Shown here: positions 53,374 to 62,335 of the stretch, piece by piece
Layout of the letters: the number at the start of each line of letters is the position of its first letter
How positions within the stretch are numbered: position 1 is the stretch's first letter
DNA from: Hydrogenophaga sp.
Lineage (GTDB): Bacteria; Pseudomonadota; Gammaproteobacteria; Burkholderiales; Burkholderiaceae_C
Direction: 5' to 3'
Assembly: GCF_030651625.1 (NCBI RefSeq)
Contig: NZ_JAUSCF010000006.1
Location: forward strand, 1 to 64,000
DNA: 64,000 nt
Made by a program: the position numbers and the translations under genes
Notes under the pieces: model-generated
What the model saw: the letters and a program-made list of their open reading frames with translations, nothing else
Database searches by the model: none
What the model was told of the DNA's origin: nothing

Positions 53374-53613
53374 ATGGGTGCATTTTCTATCTGGCACTGG
53401 TTGATCGTTTTGCTGATCGTGGTGATGGTCTTTGGTACCAAAAAACTCAAGAACATCGGCTCGGATCTGGGTGGAGCCGTCAAGGGCTTCAAGGACGGCA
53501 TGAAAGAGGGTGGTCAGACCCCTGAAGAAGCCGCCGCCCAACCTGGGCAAGTCGCCCAGGACGCTCGCATCGACAAGAGCGCCATCGACGTCGAAGCCAA
53601 GCAAAAGAGTTGA
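53374..53613 (+). CDS. tatA: Tat translocase subunit TatA
   Basis: A 79-residue protein with the N-terminal membrane helix [20 protein letters not shown], the amphipathic helix [16 protein letters not shown] and an acidic tail. It oligomerises to let folded proteins cross the inner membrane. GGAGAG precedes the chosen ATG. Tat substrates in this window include MsrP and the Rieske protein. Confidence 0.96.
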   Translation: MGAFSIWHWLIVLLIVVMVFGTKKLKNIGSDLGGAVKGFKDGMKEGGQTPEEAAAQPGQVAQDARIDKSAIDVEAKQKS

Positions 53614-53635
53614 GCCCCTCGCGGCCAGCGGTTGT

Positions 53636-53652
53636 GGCGGGCTTCGCCCGCC
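53636..53652. other. GC-rich hairpin between tatA and tatB
   Basis: GGCGGGC and GCCCGCC pair around TTC. The hairpin lies 22 bases after the tatA stop, inside the tatABC transcript, and has no T-run. It could stabilise the 3' end of tatA message or reduce read-through into tatB. Confidence 0.45.
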
Positions 53653-53704
53653 CGCCGTGCTGTTACGCCCACTTTCCCGACCTCGCCCGCAAATTGGCTG
53701 AAAC

Positions 53705-54214
53705 ATGATTGATCTGGGCATCTCCAAACTCGCCCTCATTGGTGTGGTGGCGCTCATTGTCATCGGGCCAGAGAAGCTGCCCCGGGTGGCACGGACCGTG
53801 GGAGCCCTGCTGGGCAAGGCCCAACGCTATGTGGCTGACGTGAAGTCCGAAGTGAGTCGGTCGATGGAGCTGGAAGAGCTCAAGAAGATGAAGGACTCGG
53901 TGGAAAGCGCTGCCCGGGATGTGGAGTCTTCGGTCCAGAGCGGGGCGAGTGACTTTGAAAAATCCTGGTCAGAGGCCACCGCAGGCCTCGAGGGCGCCAA
54001 TGCCGGCTATGACCAGAACAATCACCAGGATGCTCTGGGCTCCATCGGATCGCCGGTGCATCCGGTTTACAAGCACCCGAAGAAGAACTGGCGCGTGAAA
54101 CAAAAAGCCATGCCACAGTGGTACAAGGCCCGTGCCGGGGTGCGAACGCGCACCCAGTCCGGCGCGGCCCGCGTGGCGCGATTCAGGCCACGCTCCTCCT
54201 CCGTTCCCCGCTGA
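53705..54214 (+). CDS. tatB: Tat translocase subunit TatB
   Basis: A 169-residue protein starting [30 protein letters not shown], the TatB signature with the conserved Glu and GPEKLP hinge, then an amphipathic helix and a long charged tail that ends in Arg. With TatC it forms the twin-arginine signal receptor. The stop overlaps the tatC start (TGATG). Confidence 0.96.
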   Translation: MIDLGISKLALIGVVALIVIGPEKLPRVARTVGALLGKAQRYVADVKSEVSRSMELEELKKMKDSVESAARDVESSVQSGASDFEKSWSEATAGLEGANAGYDQNNHQDALGSIGSPVHPVYKHPKKNWRVKQKAMPQWYKARAGVRTRTQSGAARVARFRPRSSSVPR

Positions 54215-55017
54215 TGTCAGACCAAAAAGAAAAAGCCGACGAGCTCGCCGGCACAGAGCAGCCGTTTGTCCAGCACCTGATGGAGTTGCGCGATCGCCTG
54301 CTCTATGGCATCGCTGGATTGGGGTTGTGCATGGCGCTGCTGGCGTTCTGGCCAGGCCCGAGTGGCTTGATCGACCTCATCGCAGTGCCTATTCGGGCGC
54401 ACATGCCGCCCGACGCCAAACTGATCGCCGTGGGAGTCTTTTCGCCTTTCTTTGTGCCGCTCAAAGTGCTGGCGATGGCTGCGCTTCTGTTGTCGTTGCC
54501 ATGGTGGATGTATCAGGTCTGGGCGTTTGTTGCACCTGGCCTTTACAGCCACGAAAAGAAATTTGCCATTCCCCTGATCATTCTGGGAAGCTTGCTGGCG
54601 TACGTCGGGATCGCGTTTGTCCAGTTCTTTGTGCTGGACAAGATGTTTGGCTTCATTCAGGGATTCACGCCTTCGAGCGTGGCCGCCACACCTGACATTG
54701 CCTCCTATGTGGAAGCCATTCTGTCGCTGTACCTCGCGTTTGGACTCGCGTTTCAGGTGCCCATCGTGGTGGTGCTGCTGGTGCGGTTGAACATGGTGTC
54801 GATCCAGAAGTTGAAGGACTTTCGGGGGTACTTCATCGTGGTGGCCTTCATCATTGCGGCCGTTGTCACGCCACCTGACGTTATTTCTCAGCTGGCGCTG
54901 GCGATCCCGATGATCTTGCTTTACCAGATCGGGATCTGGGGAGCACATTGGTTCGTGAAATCTTCGGCCAAGCCGGAAGAGGACGCGGATGATGAAGCGT
55001 CTTCCACCAAAAAATGA
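54214..55017 (+). CDS. tatC: Tat translocase subunit TatC
   Basis: A 267-residue inner-membrane protein with six helices. Family motifs FVQHLMELRDRLLY at the N-terminus and YQVWAFVAPGLYSHEKKF in the first periplasmic loop are present. It recognises the RR signal peptide. Its 3' end lies 20 bases from the palindromic element at 55038-55202. Confidence 0.97.
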   Translation: MSDQKEKADELAGTEQPFVQHLMELRDRLLYGIAGLGLCMALLAFWPGPSGLIDLIAVPIRAHMPPDAKLIAVGVFSPFFVPLKVLAMAALLLSLPWWMYQVWAFVAPGLYSHEKKFAIPLIILGSLLAYVGIAFVQFFVLDKMFGFIQGFTPSSVAATPDIASYVEAILSLYLAFGLAFQVPIVVVLLVRLNMVSIQKLKDFRGYFIVVAFIIAAVVTPPDVISQLALAIPMILLYQIGIWGAHWFVKSSAKPEEDADDEASSTKK

Positions 55018-55037
55018 GCGCTCAATATCCGTCAGCG

Positions 55038-55202
55038 AGGAGCCTGCGCGGCAGAACGACATCGGCTGCAACGCATGGAGAAAAGTTCCACCTCGCCCCC
55101 GTTTTTCCGGCTGTGGCTGCGGCCACAGTCCTCAAAATCGGCGCCAAACTGGGCTCTTTTCCCACGCCTTTCGCTTCGATGCCTTCTGCCGCGCAGGCTC
55201 CT
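55038..55202. mobile_element. 165-base palindromic MITE-like element
   Basis: AGGAGCCTGCGCGGCAGA at 55038-55055 is a perfect 18-base inverse of 55185-55202. Beyond these ends the two halves stay complementary, with some mismatches, up to a central CTGTGGC-TGCG-GCCACAG hairpin at about 55112-55129, so the whole element can fold into one long hairpin. It is flanked by AGCG on both sides (55034-55037 and 55203-55206), a likely 4-base target duplication. It encodes no protein. Its right end supplies the first two bases of the complement of the DegS-like stop codon. Confidence 0.7.
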
Positions 55203-56355
55203 AGCGTGGTGGTTGCCGCGACGGTGCATTTCGCCGACCGGGCGTGATCTGAAGCACGCTCTTACCCTCCCGGCGCATGATCTCAAGTTCAGCAGGTGTG
55301 CCAGGTGGCAAGGCAGCCACCGCCGAGAGCAACTGGGCCACGCTTCGGACTTCCTGATTCGCGACACGGGTGATCACATCGCCCGGCTTGAGGCCCGCCT
55401 GGGCTGCAGGACCGTTCTGAAGGACGCCGGTGATGATGACCCCGGCTCCTTGCTGGATGCCAAAACTCTCGGCCAATTCCGGGCTCAGGTCTTGCGGTTC
55501 AACGCCGATCCACCCACGGGTGACTTGCCCATCCTTCACGATCGAGTCCAGTACGCTGCGCGCGGTGGAGGTGGGAATGGCAAACCCGATGCCCATGGAC
55601 CCACCCGAACGGGAGTAGATCGCCGTGTTGATGCCCATCAGGTGCCCATTGATGTCGACCAGTGCACCGCCTGAATTTCCAGGATTGATCGCCGCATCGG
55701 TTTGAATGAAGTTTTCGAACGTGTTGATGCCGAGCTGGGTGCGGCCCAGCGCGCTGACGATACCGCTGGTGACGGTTTGCCCAACGCCAAACGGGTTTCC
55801 AATGGCGAGCACCTGATCCCCGATTTCCAGCGCATCGGAGTTGCCCAACGTGATCACGGGAAGGTCCGTCAGTTCTACCTTGAGGATGGCGAGATCGGTT
55901 TCCGGGTCGGTTCCGATGACTTGAGCCACGCCTTTTCTTCCATCGTTGAGAAAGACTTCGATTTCATCGGCCTCCTCGATCACGTGGTTGTTGGTGAGGA
56001 TGTAACCCGCAGGGCTGACGATCACGCCAGAACCCAGGCCTGTCTGCGCTTGTGAGCGGTCCTGCTCTCCAAAAAAGAAGCGAAACCAGGGATCGGCGCT
56101 TTGCGGCGTATTGACGGGCGCCTTGCTGGTGTTGATGCTCACCACCGCAGGGGACGCGTTGCGGGCAGCTGCACGAAAGCTGGTCGAACCATTCGATTCC
56201 GGGTTGCCCGATGCAGGCGGCGCCTCGAACACGGGAACGATCGACGTGGTCGATGGGCGTCGATCCAGCCATTCGGGCTTCAATGAAGCAACAACAAAAA
56301 AGACCGCCAGAAGCACAGTCACGGATTGGGCAAATACCAGCCAGAGTCTTTTCAT
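55201..56355 (-). CDS. DegS-like trypsin-type serine protease
   Basis: A 384-residue HtrA-family protease with an N-terminal membrane anchor (about 5-25), a protease domain with the triad His in TNNHVIEEA, Asp in ETDLAIL and Ser in GNSGGAL, and one C-terminal PDZ domain. A single PDZ and a membrane anchor fit DegS rather than DegP. It may cleave an anti-sigma factor or act as a general periplasmic protease; no sigma gene is nearby. Its TAG stop codon lies across the junction with the palindromic element. Confidence 0.94.
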   Translation of the reverse strand: MKRLWLVFAQSVTVLLAVFFVVASLKPEWLDRRPSTTSIVPVFEAPPASGNPESNGSTSFRAAARNASPAVVSINTSKAPVNTPQSADPWFRFFFGEQDRSQAQTGLGSGVIVSPAGYILTNNHVIEEADEIEVFLNDGRKGVAQVIGTDPETDLAILKVELTDLPVITLGNSDALEIGDQVLAIGNPFGVGQTVTSGIVSALGRTQLGINTFENFIQTDAAINPGNSGGALVDINGHLMGINTAIYSRSGGSMGIGFAIPTSTARSVLDSIVKDGQVTRGWIGVEPQDLSPELAESFGIQQGAGVIITGVLQNGPAAQAGLKPGDVITRVANQEVRSVAQLLSAVAALPPGTPAELEIMRREGKSVLQITPGRRNAPSRQPPR

Positions 56356-56796
56356 GTCGGATCAGTGAGTACAAACTTGGGTTGCAGGCGTTGGAGTGTG
56401 GGTCGACCCGCGTGGCCTGATTGTGCTGCATATGGCACCCTGTGTTCATTGTTCAACCCGCTTGATGCAAGTCGAGCGAGGGAGGTGTCCACAGGTTGAC
56501 ATGATCTTCTGTGATGCCAGAAATACAGAGCTGGCAATCAAAGCCATGGGGGACTTTTCAACCAAATGCGACCGGTTCAGCGGTGCGGGCTTCGTGTTCC
56601 TGATCGGTATGGGAACCTGGCTTTTGACGCCTTTTTCATGCGAGAGTTGGTTGAGGCTGGGCTCATACAGGGTTCCAGTTGCTGAAAATGGCGGCGCGGT
56701 TGGGTCGCCATTGCGCGCCGGGCTGTCAGAATACGGCGGATGCTTGACCGTCGCCTCAAGCGCCTGCCAGATCTGTAGCCTTTCCCACCCTTGTTC
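56356..56796. other. 441-base divergent intergenic region
   Basis: This stretch separates the DegS-like gene from the Nif3-like gene. A TTGACA lies at about 56497-56502, with no good -10 at normal spacing. One plus-strand open frame of 134 codons crosses most of it from a GTG at 56396, but it is cysteine-rich with no recognisable family or ribosome site. I see no RNA gene or terminator. Confidence 0.5.
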
Positions 56797-57573
56797 ATGA
56801 CCTCCCCAGCTTCTCCCGTCTCTCGCGCTGCCCTGCTGGCGTCTTTTGATGGACTTCTGCAGCCCTCGATGTTTCAGGACCATGGACCCAATGGACTGCA
56901 GGTGGAAGGGCGGGCTGACGTGCGGAAACTGGTTTCCGGGGTCACAGCAAGTCTGGCCTTGATCGACGCGGCCATCGCGGAGAACGCCGATGCCATCCTG
57001 GTCCATCATGGTCTTTTCTGGAGAGGTCAGGATGGCCGGGTCACCGGATGGATGAAGCAGCGCCTTTCGCGCCTGCTGGCGCACGACATCAACCTGTATG
57101 CGTACCATTTGCCGCTGGACGCTCACCCCGCGCTGGGCAACAACGCTCAACTGGCCAGACGCCTGGGTATCGAGCTGCAGGAAGGTCCGGATGGCCGGTT
57201 TGGTGAGCAGTCGCTGGGGTTCCTGGGTTGGCGTTCCACGGCGTCTGCGTCCGCGCTGGCTGAGCATGTCGCCCAGGCGCTGGGTCGGCCGGTGACCCTG
57301 GTGGCCGAGCCGGACCGATCGATCGAACGCATTGCCCTTTGCACTGGCGGCGCTCAAGGGTATTTTGAGTCCGCCATTGCGGCTGGTGCTGACGTGTTCA
57401 TCACCGGCGAAATCTCGGAACCACAGGCCCACTACGCCCGCGAATGCGGCGTGGCTTATATCGCCTGCGGGCACCATGCGTCCGAGCGCTATGGCGCACC
57501 GGCAGTGGCTGGCCATGTCGCCACGGCGCTCGGTTTGCAGCACATCTTTATCGATATTCCCAATCCAGGCTGA
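56797..57573 (+). CDS. Nif3-like dinuclear metal centre protein
   Basis: A 258-residue NIF3/YbgI-type protein with the histidine pair in LVHHGLFW, YHLPLDAHP and a C-terminal CGHHASERYG, which bind two metal ions. A GTP cyclohydrolase type 1 role has been proposed for relatives but is not settled. An in-frame TTG six bases upstream is a less likely start. pdxA follows after 14 bases. Confidence 0.92.
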   Translation: MTSPASPVSRAALLASFDGLLQPSMFQDHGPNGLQVEGRADVRKLVSGVTASLALIDAAIAENADAILVHHGLFWRGQDGRVTGWMKQRLSRLLAHDINLYAYHLPLDAHPALGNNAQLARRLGIELQEGPDGRFGEQSLGFLGWRSTASASALAEHVAQALGRPVTLVAEPDRSIERIALCTGGAQGYFESAIAAGADVFITGEISEPQAHYARECGVAYIACGHHASERYGAPAVAGHVATALGLQHIFIDIPNPG

Positions 57574-57587
57574 GCCACGTTGGCAGC

Positions 57588-58643
57588 ATGACGGCATCAG
57601 AACATCTGTCTTCCGCCCCACAGGGTCCTGTGCTGCTGACCATGGGCGATCCGGCGGGCATCGGCCCGGAGATCATCGCATTGGCCGTGCGGGAACGCCC
57701 CGCCCTGTTGAGCCAGTTGGTGGTGGCGGGCGATGTGGAGACGATGCGCAGAGCCACCCATGTTGCGGCCCTGCGATCTCAGCCGGCATGGCCAACCCCG
57801 ATCGCCGAATTGTCAATGCTTTCGGATTGGCGCCAGACCCCGCCGGGCTGTTTGGCCGTTGTGCAGGCGTGTCATGCGCCAGACGCTGTTGCCTGGGGCC
57901 AGGTGAGTGCTGTTGCAGGGCGGGCCGCAGCAGAGTGCATTCGTTTCGCTGCAGAAGCGGCACTTCGAAATGAAGCGAAGGCCTTGGTGACCGCACCTGT
58001 GCACAAAGAGGCACTGGCCTTCGCTGGCGTATCGCATCCGGGGCATACCGAAATGCTGCAGTCGATCGCGGCGGAGCATCTGGGTGTTTCGCTGGATCGA
58101 CTGCCAGTTCGCATGATGCTGAGCTGCCCGGGTTTGAGTACCGTGCTTGTCAGCATTCATGTTTCTTTGCGCGACGCGCTGGCGGCCGTGAGCGTTGAGC
58201 AGGTGGCAAAAACCATTCGGCTGACCCATGTTCACTTTCAGCGTGCGGGCCATGACAGGCCAAGGATCGCTGTGGCGGGCCTGAATCCCCATGCAGGGGA
58301 GGGTGGCCTTTTTGGGCGGGAGGAGATCGACGTCATCGCGCCAGCAATCGGACAGGCTCAGGGGGAAGGCATCGATGCCACTGGCCCCCATGCGCCTGAT
58401 ACCGTTTTCATGCGGGCCCGGCGGGGCGAGTTTGATGTTGTGATCGCGATGTACCACGACCAAGGACTGATTCCAGTCAAGCTGCTGGGGCTGGACGATG
58501 GTGTCAACACCACGATCGGGCTGCCTTTTGTTCGCACCAGCCCGGATCACGGCACGGCGATGGACCTGGCCGGAACTGGGTTGGCCAGCCCATCAAGTTT
58601 GCTCGCTGCGATTGAGGCGGCTGTGAGCGATTTCTCACGTTGA
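57588..58643 (+). CDS. pdxA: 4-hydroxythreonine-4-phosphate dehydrogenase
   Basis: PdxA catalyses an NAD-dependent step in pyridoxal phosphate synthesis. The 351-residue sequence opens LLTMGDPAGIGPEI and has metal ligands in SHPGHTEML, GLNPHAGEGGLFGREE and AMYHDQGLIPVKL. It probably shares a transcript with the Nif3-like gene. Convergent with mscL. Confidence 0.96.
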   Translation: MTASEHLSSAPQGPVLLTMGDPAGIGPEIIALAVRERPALLSQLVVAGDVETMRRATHVAALRSQPAWPTPIAELSMLSDWRQTPPGCLAVVQACHAPDAVAWGQVSAVAGRAAAECIRFAAEAALRNEAKALVTAPVHKEALAFAGVSHPGHTEMLQSIAAEHLGVSLDRLPVRMMLSCPGLSTVLVSIHVSLRDALAAVSVEQVAKTIRLTHVHFQRAGHDRPRIAVAGLNPHAGEGGLFGREEIDVIAPAIGQAQGEGIDATGPHAPDTVFMRARRGEFDVVIAMYHDQGLIPVKLLGLDDGVNTTIGLPFVRTSPDHGTAMDLAGTGLASPSSLLAAIEAAVSDFSR

Positions 58644-58676
58644 TCCGAACCTCGTGCCATACCCCTGCGCGAGCGC

Positions 58677-59099
58677 CTATTTCTGCAGGCTGTCCCGGAT
58701 CTCTCGAAGCAGCAGTACGTCCTCGGGTGTGGCCGGAGGTGCCGCTGGCGGCGTCGCCCTTTTGAGGCGGTTCACTTGCTTGACCATCATGAAGATGATG
58801 AAGGCAAGGATGATGAAATTGATGGCCACGGTGATGAAGCTTCCGTACGCCAAGACAGGCACACCAGCCTCTTTCATGGCCGCCAGGGTACGTACTGTGC
58901 CCTCGGGTACATTGCCCAGCGTTACAAACAGGTTGGTGAAATCAAGATTGCCGAAGATGGATCCGACCACGGGCATGATCACGTCGTCCACCAGAGATCC
59001 CACGATCTTCCCGAAAGCCCCGCCAATGATCACGCCGACCGCCAGGTCGATCACATTCCCTTTGACGGCGAATTCCCTGAATTCCTGCATCATGCCCAT
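58677..59099 (-). CDS. mscL: large-conductance mechanosensitive channel
   Basis: A 140-residue channel that opens under membrane tension to release solutes. It has the N-terminal amphipathic [31 protein letters not shown] (TM1), the second helix [23 protein letters not shown] and a C-terminal helix. The chosen ATG has GGAG eight bases upstream. The frame is open 48 codons further but that part does not fit the family. Confidence 0.97.
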   Translation of the reverse strand: MGMMQEFREFAVKGNVIDLAVGVIIGGAFGKIVGSLVDDVIMPVVGSIFGNLDFTNLFVTLGNVPEGTVRTLAAMKEAGVPVLAYGSFITVAINFIILAFIIFMMVKQVNRLKRATPPAAPPATPEDVLLLREIRDSLQK

Positions 59100-59349
59100 G
59101 CTGACTCTCCTGAAACTGCGTGTGGAAAAAATTGCTGCCGCCCCTCTGGGTTCAGACTCTTGAATAGCGAGATTCTCACATGCCTGCAGAGTGCTGGCCC
59201 GGCTTCGGTGTTGGACGCGACGGAAGTGATTCCCCGTATTCACGGAATAGCCAAGCTGTCCACCCAGACAACTGGGGAGGGGTGAGAATCGCTCCAGTAC
59301 AATGCCGGGTTGTCCCTAACGTCTTCTCGACTCTGATTGAAAGATCCCC

Positions 59350-59958
59350 ATGAGTGAAGCAACCGTCGCTGCGCCCGTCGACAGCAGCCGCCGTACCTGG
59401 CTGATCACTTCCTGCGCCATGGGTGGCGTTGGAGCAGCCGCAGTCGCCGTTCCTTTTGTGAGCAGTTTTCAACCTTCCGAGCGTGCCAAGGCAGCTGGTG
59501 CTGCTGTCGAGGTGGACGTTTCCGGCATTGCCCCCGGCGAGAAACTGGTGGTGGAGTGGCGGGGCAAGCCCGTGTGGATCATGCGACGCACGCCTGAGCA
59601 ATTGGCATCGCTTGAAAGCCAGGAAAATCAGCTGGCCGACCCCCAGTCGGTTCGCACCGCCTACCCCACGCCCGAATACGCAAGAAATCGTCACCGCTCG
59701 ATCAAGCCCGAAATTCTGGTCGCGGTAGGCATCTGCACCCATCTGGGTTGCTCGCCCAGCGACAAGCTCACTCCCGGGCCTCAGCCTTCGCTGCCGGATG
59801 ACTGGCAAGGTGGTTTTCTGTGTGCGTGCCACGGCTCCACATTTGACGTGGCTGGCCGGGTCTTCAGGAACAAGCCCGCGCCCGACAACCTGGAAATCCC
59901 GCCTCATTACTACACGTCGGACACCACTGTGATGATCGGCGAAGAGCAACAAGCCTGA
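59350..59958 (+). CDS. petA: Rieske iron-sulfur subunit of cytochrome bc1
   Basis: A 202-residue protein with an N-terminal RRTWL twin-arginine-like segment and membrane anchor (about 14-40), consistent with Tat export. The 2Fe-2S ligands are Cys129 and His131 in CTHLGC and Cys158 and His161 in CACHGS, with Cys134 and Cys160 as the stabilising disulfide. A possible -10, TACAAT, lies at 59298-59303. First gene of petABC. Confidence 0.97.
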   Translation: MSEATVAAPVDSSRRTWLITSCAMGGVGAAAVAVPFVSSFQPSERAKAAGAAVEVDVSGIAPGEKLVVEWRGKPVWIMRRTPEQLASLESQENQLADPQSVRTAYPTPEYARNRHRSIKPEILVAVGICTHLGCSPSDKLTPGPQPSLPDDWQGGFLCACHGSTFDVAGRVFRNKPAPDNLEIPPHYYTSDTTVMIGEEQQA

Positions 59959-60007
59959 GCGGGTGCTCCCCTCCGCGCAAACAGACACCTGACATCCGAG
60001 GCATCAC

Positions 60008-61429
60008 ATGGCTGAATTCAAAGAGATCTCCCCTGACGCGCCAATTGGTCAGAAGGCGCTGAACTGGGTCGACAACCGGTTTCCCCTGTCCAAGCTGTAC
60101 AACGAGCACCTGGCCGAGTACTACGCGCCGAAGAACTTCAACTTCTGGTATTTCTTCGGCTCGCTCGCGTTGCTGGTGCTGGTGATCCAGATCGTGACCG
60201 GCATCTTCCTGGTCATGCACTACAAGCCAGATGCAAACCTCAATGCTGCGGGCGTACCGGTGGCGTTTGCGTCGGTGGAATACATCATGCGCGATGTTCC
60301 ATGGGGCTGGCTGATCCGGTACATGCATTCCACAGGCGCATCGGCGTTTTTCGTGGTCGTCTACTTGCACATGTTCCGAGGCCTGATCTATGGGTCCTAC
60401 CGCAAGCCACGCGAACTGGTGTGGGTATTTGGTTGTGCCATTTTCCTCGTGCTGATGGCAGAAGCCTTTATGGGCTACCTGTTGCCCTGGGGGCAGATGT
60501 CGTATTGGGGTGCGCAGGTGATCGTGAACCTGTTTTCTGCAATTCCCTTCATCGGGCCTGACCTCGCCTTGTTGATTCGTGGCGATTTCGTCGTCGGTGA
60601 TGCGACGCTCAACCGCTTCTTCAGCTTCCACGTGATCGCAGTCCCTCTGGTTCTGCTGGGCCTGGTCGTTGCGCACATCATTGCCTTGCACGAAGTGGGT
60701 TCCAACAACCCCGACGGGGTGGAAATCAAGGCGCTCAAGGACGACAAAGGCATTCCCCTGGACGGCATTCCGTTCCACCCCTACTACAGCGTGCACGACA
60801 TCCTCGGCGTCTCGGTGTTCCTGATGGTGTTCTCGGCGGTTGTGTTCTTTGCGCCTGAGTTTGGCGGCTTCTTCCTCGAATACAACAACTTCATTCCGGC
60901 CGATCCGCTGGTCACGCCGCTGCACATTGCGCCAGTTTGGTACTTCACTCCCTTCTATTCCATCCTGCGAGCGGTCACCAGCGAGATGATGTATGCGTTG
61001 GTTGCCTGCGTGGTGCTCGCCGCGGTACTTGGTGTTATCAAGACCCAGTTGAGCACCCTGATGAAGGGTGTGGTGGTGGGTGGCGCACTGGCGCTGGTGG
61101 CCATGATGCTGAGCATCGACCCCAAATTCTGGGGTGTGGTGGCCATGGGTGGCGGTGTCGTGATCCTGTTTTTCCTGCCCTGGCTGGACAACAGCCCGGT
61201 GAAGTCGATCCGCTACCGTCCAAACTGGAACAAATGGCTCTACGCGCTGTTTGTGATCAATTTCCTGATTCTGGGTTATCTCGGCGTGCTGCCACCTTCA
61301 CCGATTGGCGAGCGGGTTTCGCAGGTCGGCACACTGTTTTACTTTGGCTTCTTCCTGCTGATGCCTTGGTGGAGCCGTTTGGGCGAGTTCAAGACTGTGC
61401 CCACCCGCGTCACATTCAAGCCGCACTGA
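60008..61429 (+). CDS. petB: cytochrome b of the bc1 complex
   Basis: A 473-residue membrane protein with eight or more helices. Paired histidines for the two b haems lie in YMHSTGASAFFVVVYLHMFRG and FSFHVIAVPLVLLGLVVAHII, and the quinol-site motif is present as PVWYFTPFY (usually PEWYFLPFY). The Glu-to-Val change at the PEWY motif position is notable. It passes electrons between quinol and the Rieske and c1 subunits. Confidence 0.96.
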   Translation: MAEFKEISPDAPIGQKALNWVDNRFPLSKLYNEHLAEYYAPKNFNFWYFFGSLALLVLVIQIVTGIFLVMHYKPDANLNAAGVPVAFASVEYIMRDVPWGWLIRYMHSTGASAFFVVVYLHMFRGLIYGSYRKPRELVWVFGCAIFLVLMAEAFMGYLLPWGQMSYWGAQVIVNLFSAIPFIGPDLALLIRGDFVVGDATLNRFFSFHVIAVPLVLLGLVVAHIIALHEVGSNNPDGVEIKALKDDKGIPLDGIPFHPYYSVHDILGVSVFLMVFSAVVFFAPEFGGFFLEYNNFIPADPLVTPLHIAPVWYFTPFYSILRAVTSEMMYALVACVVLAAVLGVIKTQLSTLMKGVVVGGALALVAMMLSIDPKFWGVVAMGGGVVILFFLPWLDNSPVKSIRYRPNWNKWLYALFVINFLILGYLGVLPPSPIGERVSQVGTLFYFGFFLLMPWWSRLGEFKTVPTRVTFKPH

Positions 61430-61460
61430 GCCAGCCAGAACCAAACAGAGAGCCACAGCA

Positions 61461-62219
61461 ATGAAAAAACTGATTTCGAGCTTCGTGCTGGCCCTGGCCG
61501 TGTCGGGCACGGCATGGGCAGCGGGTGCCACCATTCCCATGGACAAGGCACCTCAGCGCACCAACGACATGTCAGCGCTGCAGAACGGCGCCAAGCTTTT
61601 CGTCAATTACTGTCTGAACTGCCATTCGGCATCGTTCATGCGATTCAATCGCTTGCGCGACATCGGCTTGACCGACAAACAGATCGCCGAAAATCTTGCC
61701 TTCACGACCGACAAAATTGGTGACACGATGAATGCGGCGATCAGCCCAAGTGACGCCAAAACCTTTTTCGGCAAAAACCCGCCCGACCTCACTTTGGTCG
61801 CCCGTTCCAGAGCTGCCATCGGCAGTCATTCCGGACCCGACTACCTCTACACGTTCCTGCGCACTTACTACCGGGACGAGAGCACGCCCACTGGCTGGAA
61901 CAACAAGGCCTTTCCTGCCACCGGGATGCCCAATCCGTTGTGGGAGCTCCAGGGTGAGCAACGTCCGTTGTACAACAAGGTGGAAAGCCACGGGCAAGAG
62001 GTGGAAGTGCTGCGCGGTTGGGAACGCGTGAGCCCGGGCACCATGAGCTCCGTGGAGTTTGACCAAAATGTGGGCGACCTCGTTGCTTTCCTGCAGTGGA
62101 TGAGCGAGCCGGAGCAAAACACCCGTGTGCGCATTGGCGTCTGGGTCATGCTGTTTCTCGCCGCCTTCACGGTGGTCGCCTGGCGTCTCAACGCGGTTTT
62201 CTGGAAAGACATCAAGTAA
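61461..62219 (+). CDS. petC: cytochrome c1 of the bc1 complex
   Basis: A 252-residue protein with a signal peptide ending at AWA (18-20), one haem c site CLNCHS (Cys51, Cys54, His55), the axial methionine region in FPATGMPNPLW and a C-terminal membrane anchor (about 222-245). It would be matured by ResB/CcsB. The gene is followed by a strong terminator. Confidence 0.97.
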   Translation: MKKLISSFVLALAVSGTAWAAGATIPMDKAPQRTNDMSALQNGAKLFVNYCLNCHSASFMRFNRLRDIGLTDKQIAENLAFTTDKIGDTMNAAISPSDAKTFFGKNPPDLTLVARSRAAIGSHSGPDYLYTFLRTYYRDESTPTGWNNKAFPATGMPNPLWELQGEQRPLYNKVESHGQEVEVLRGWERVSPGTMSSVEFDQNVGDLVAFLQWMSEPEQNTRVRIGVWVMLFLAAFTVVAWRLNAVFWKDIK

Positions 62220-62269
62220 TTCGACCCGGCTTGGCAGAGCGTGCCTGAGCGCTCATGCCGACCGTTCCA

Positions 62270-62318
62270 CAGTGGTTTGCATCACCTCCGAGGTGATTCT
62301 GCAAACCACTGTTTTTTG
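62270..62318 (+). terminator. rho-independent terminator of petABC
   Basis: A 13-base-pair outer stem (ACAGTGGTTTGCA with its complement) encloses a second short hairpin and is followed by six T residues. It lies 50 bases after petC and 18 bases before sspA, so it insulates the two transcripts. Confidence 0.92.
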
Positions 62319-62335
62319 CATTAAGGAGCTCCCCC

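Noticed and set aside
55038-55202. The palindrome as an ordinary bidirectional terminator
   Set aside because: There is no T-run on either strand, it is far longer than a terminator, and the flanking AGCG duplication points to insertion. It may still end transcripts secondarily.
56396-56800. 134-codon plus-strand frame in the gap before the Nif3-like gene
   Set aside because: No ribosome site, cysteine-rich random-looking translation, and it runs into the start of the next gene. Kept only as a note on the gap.
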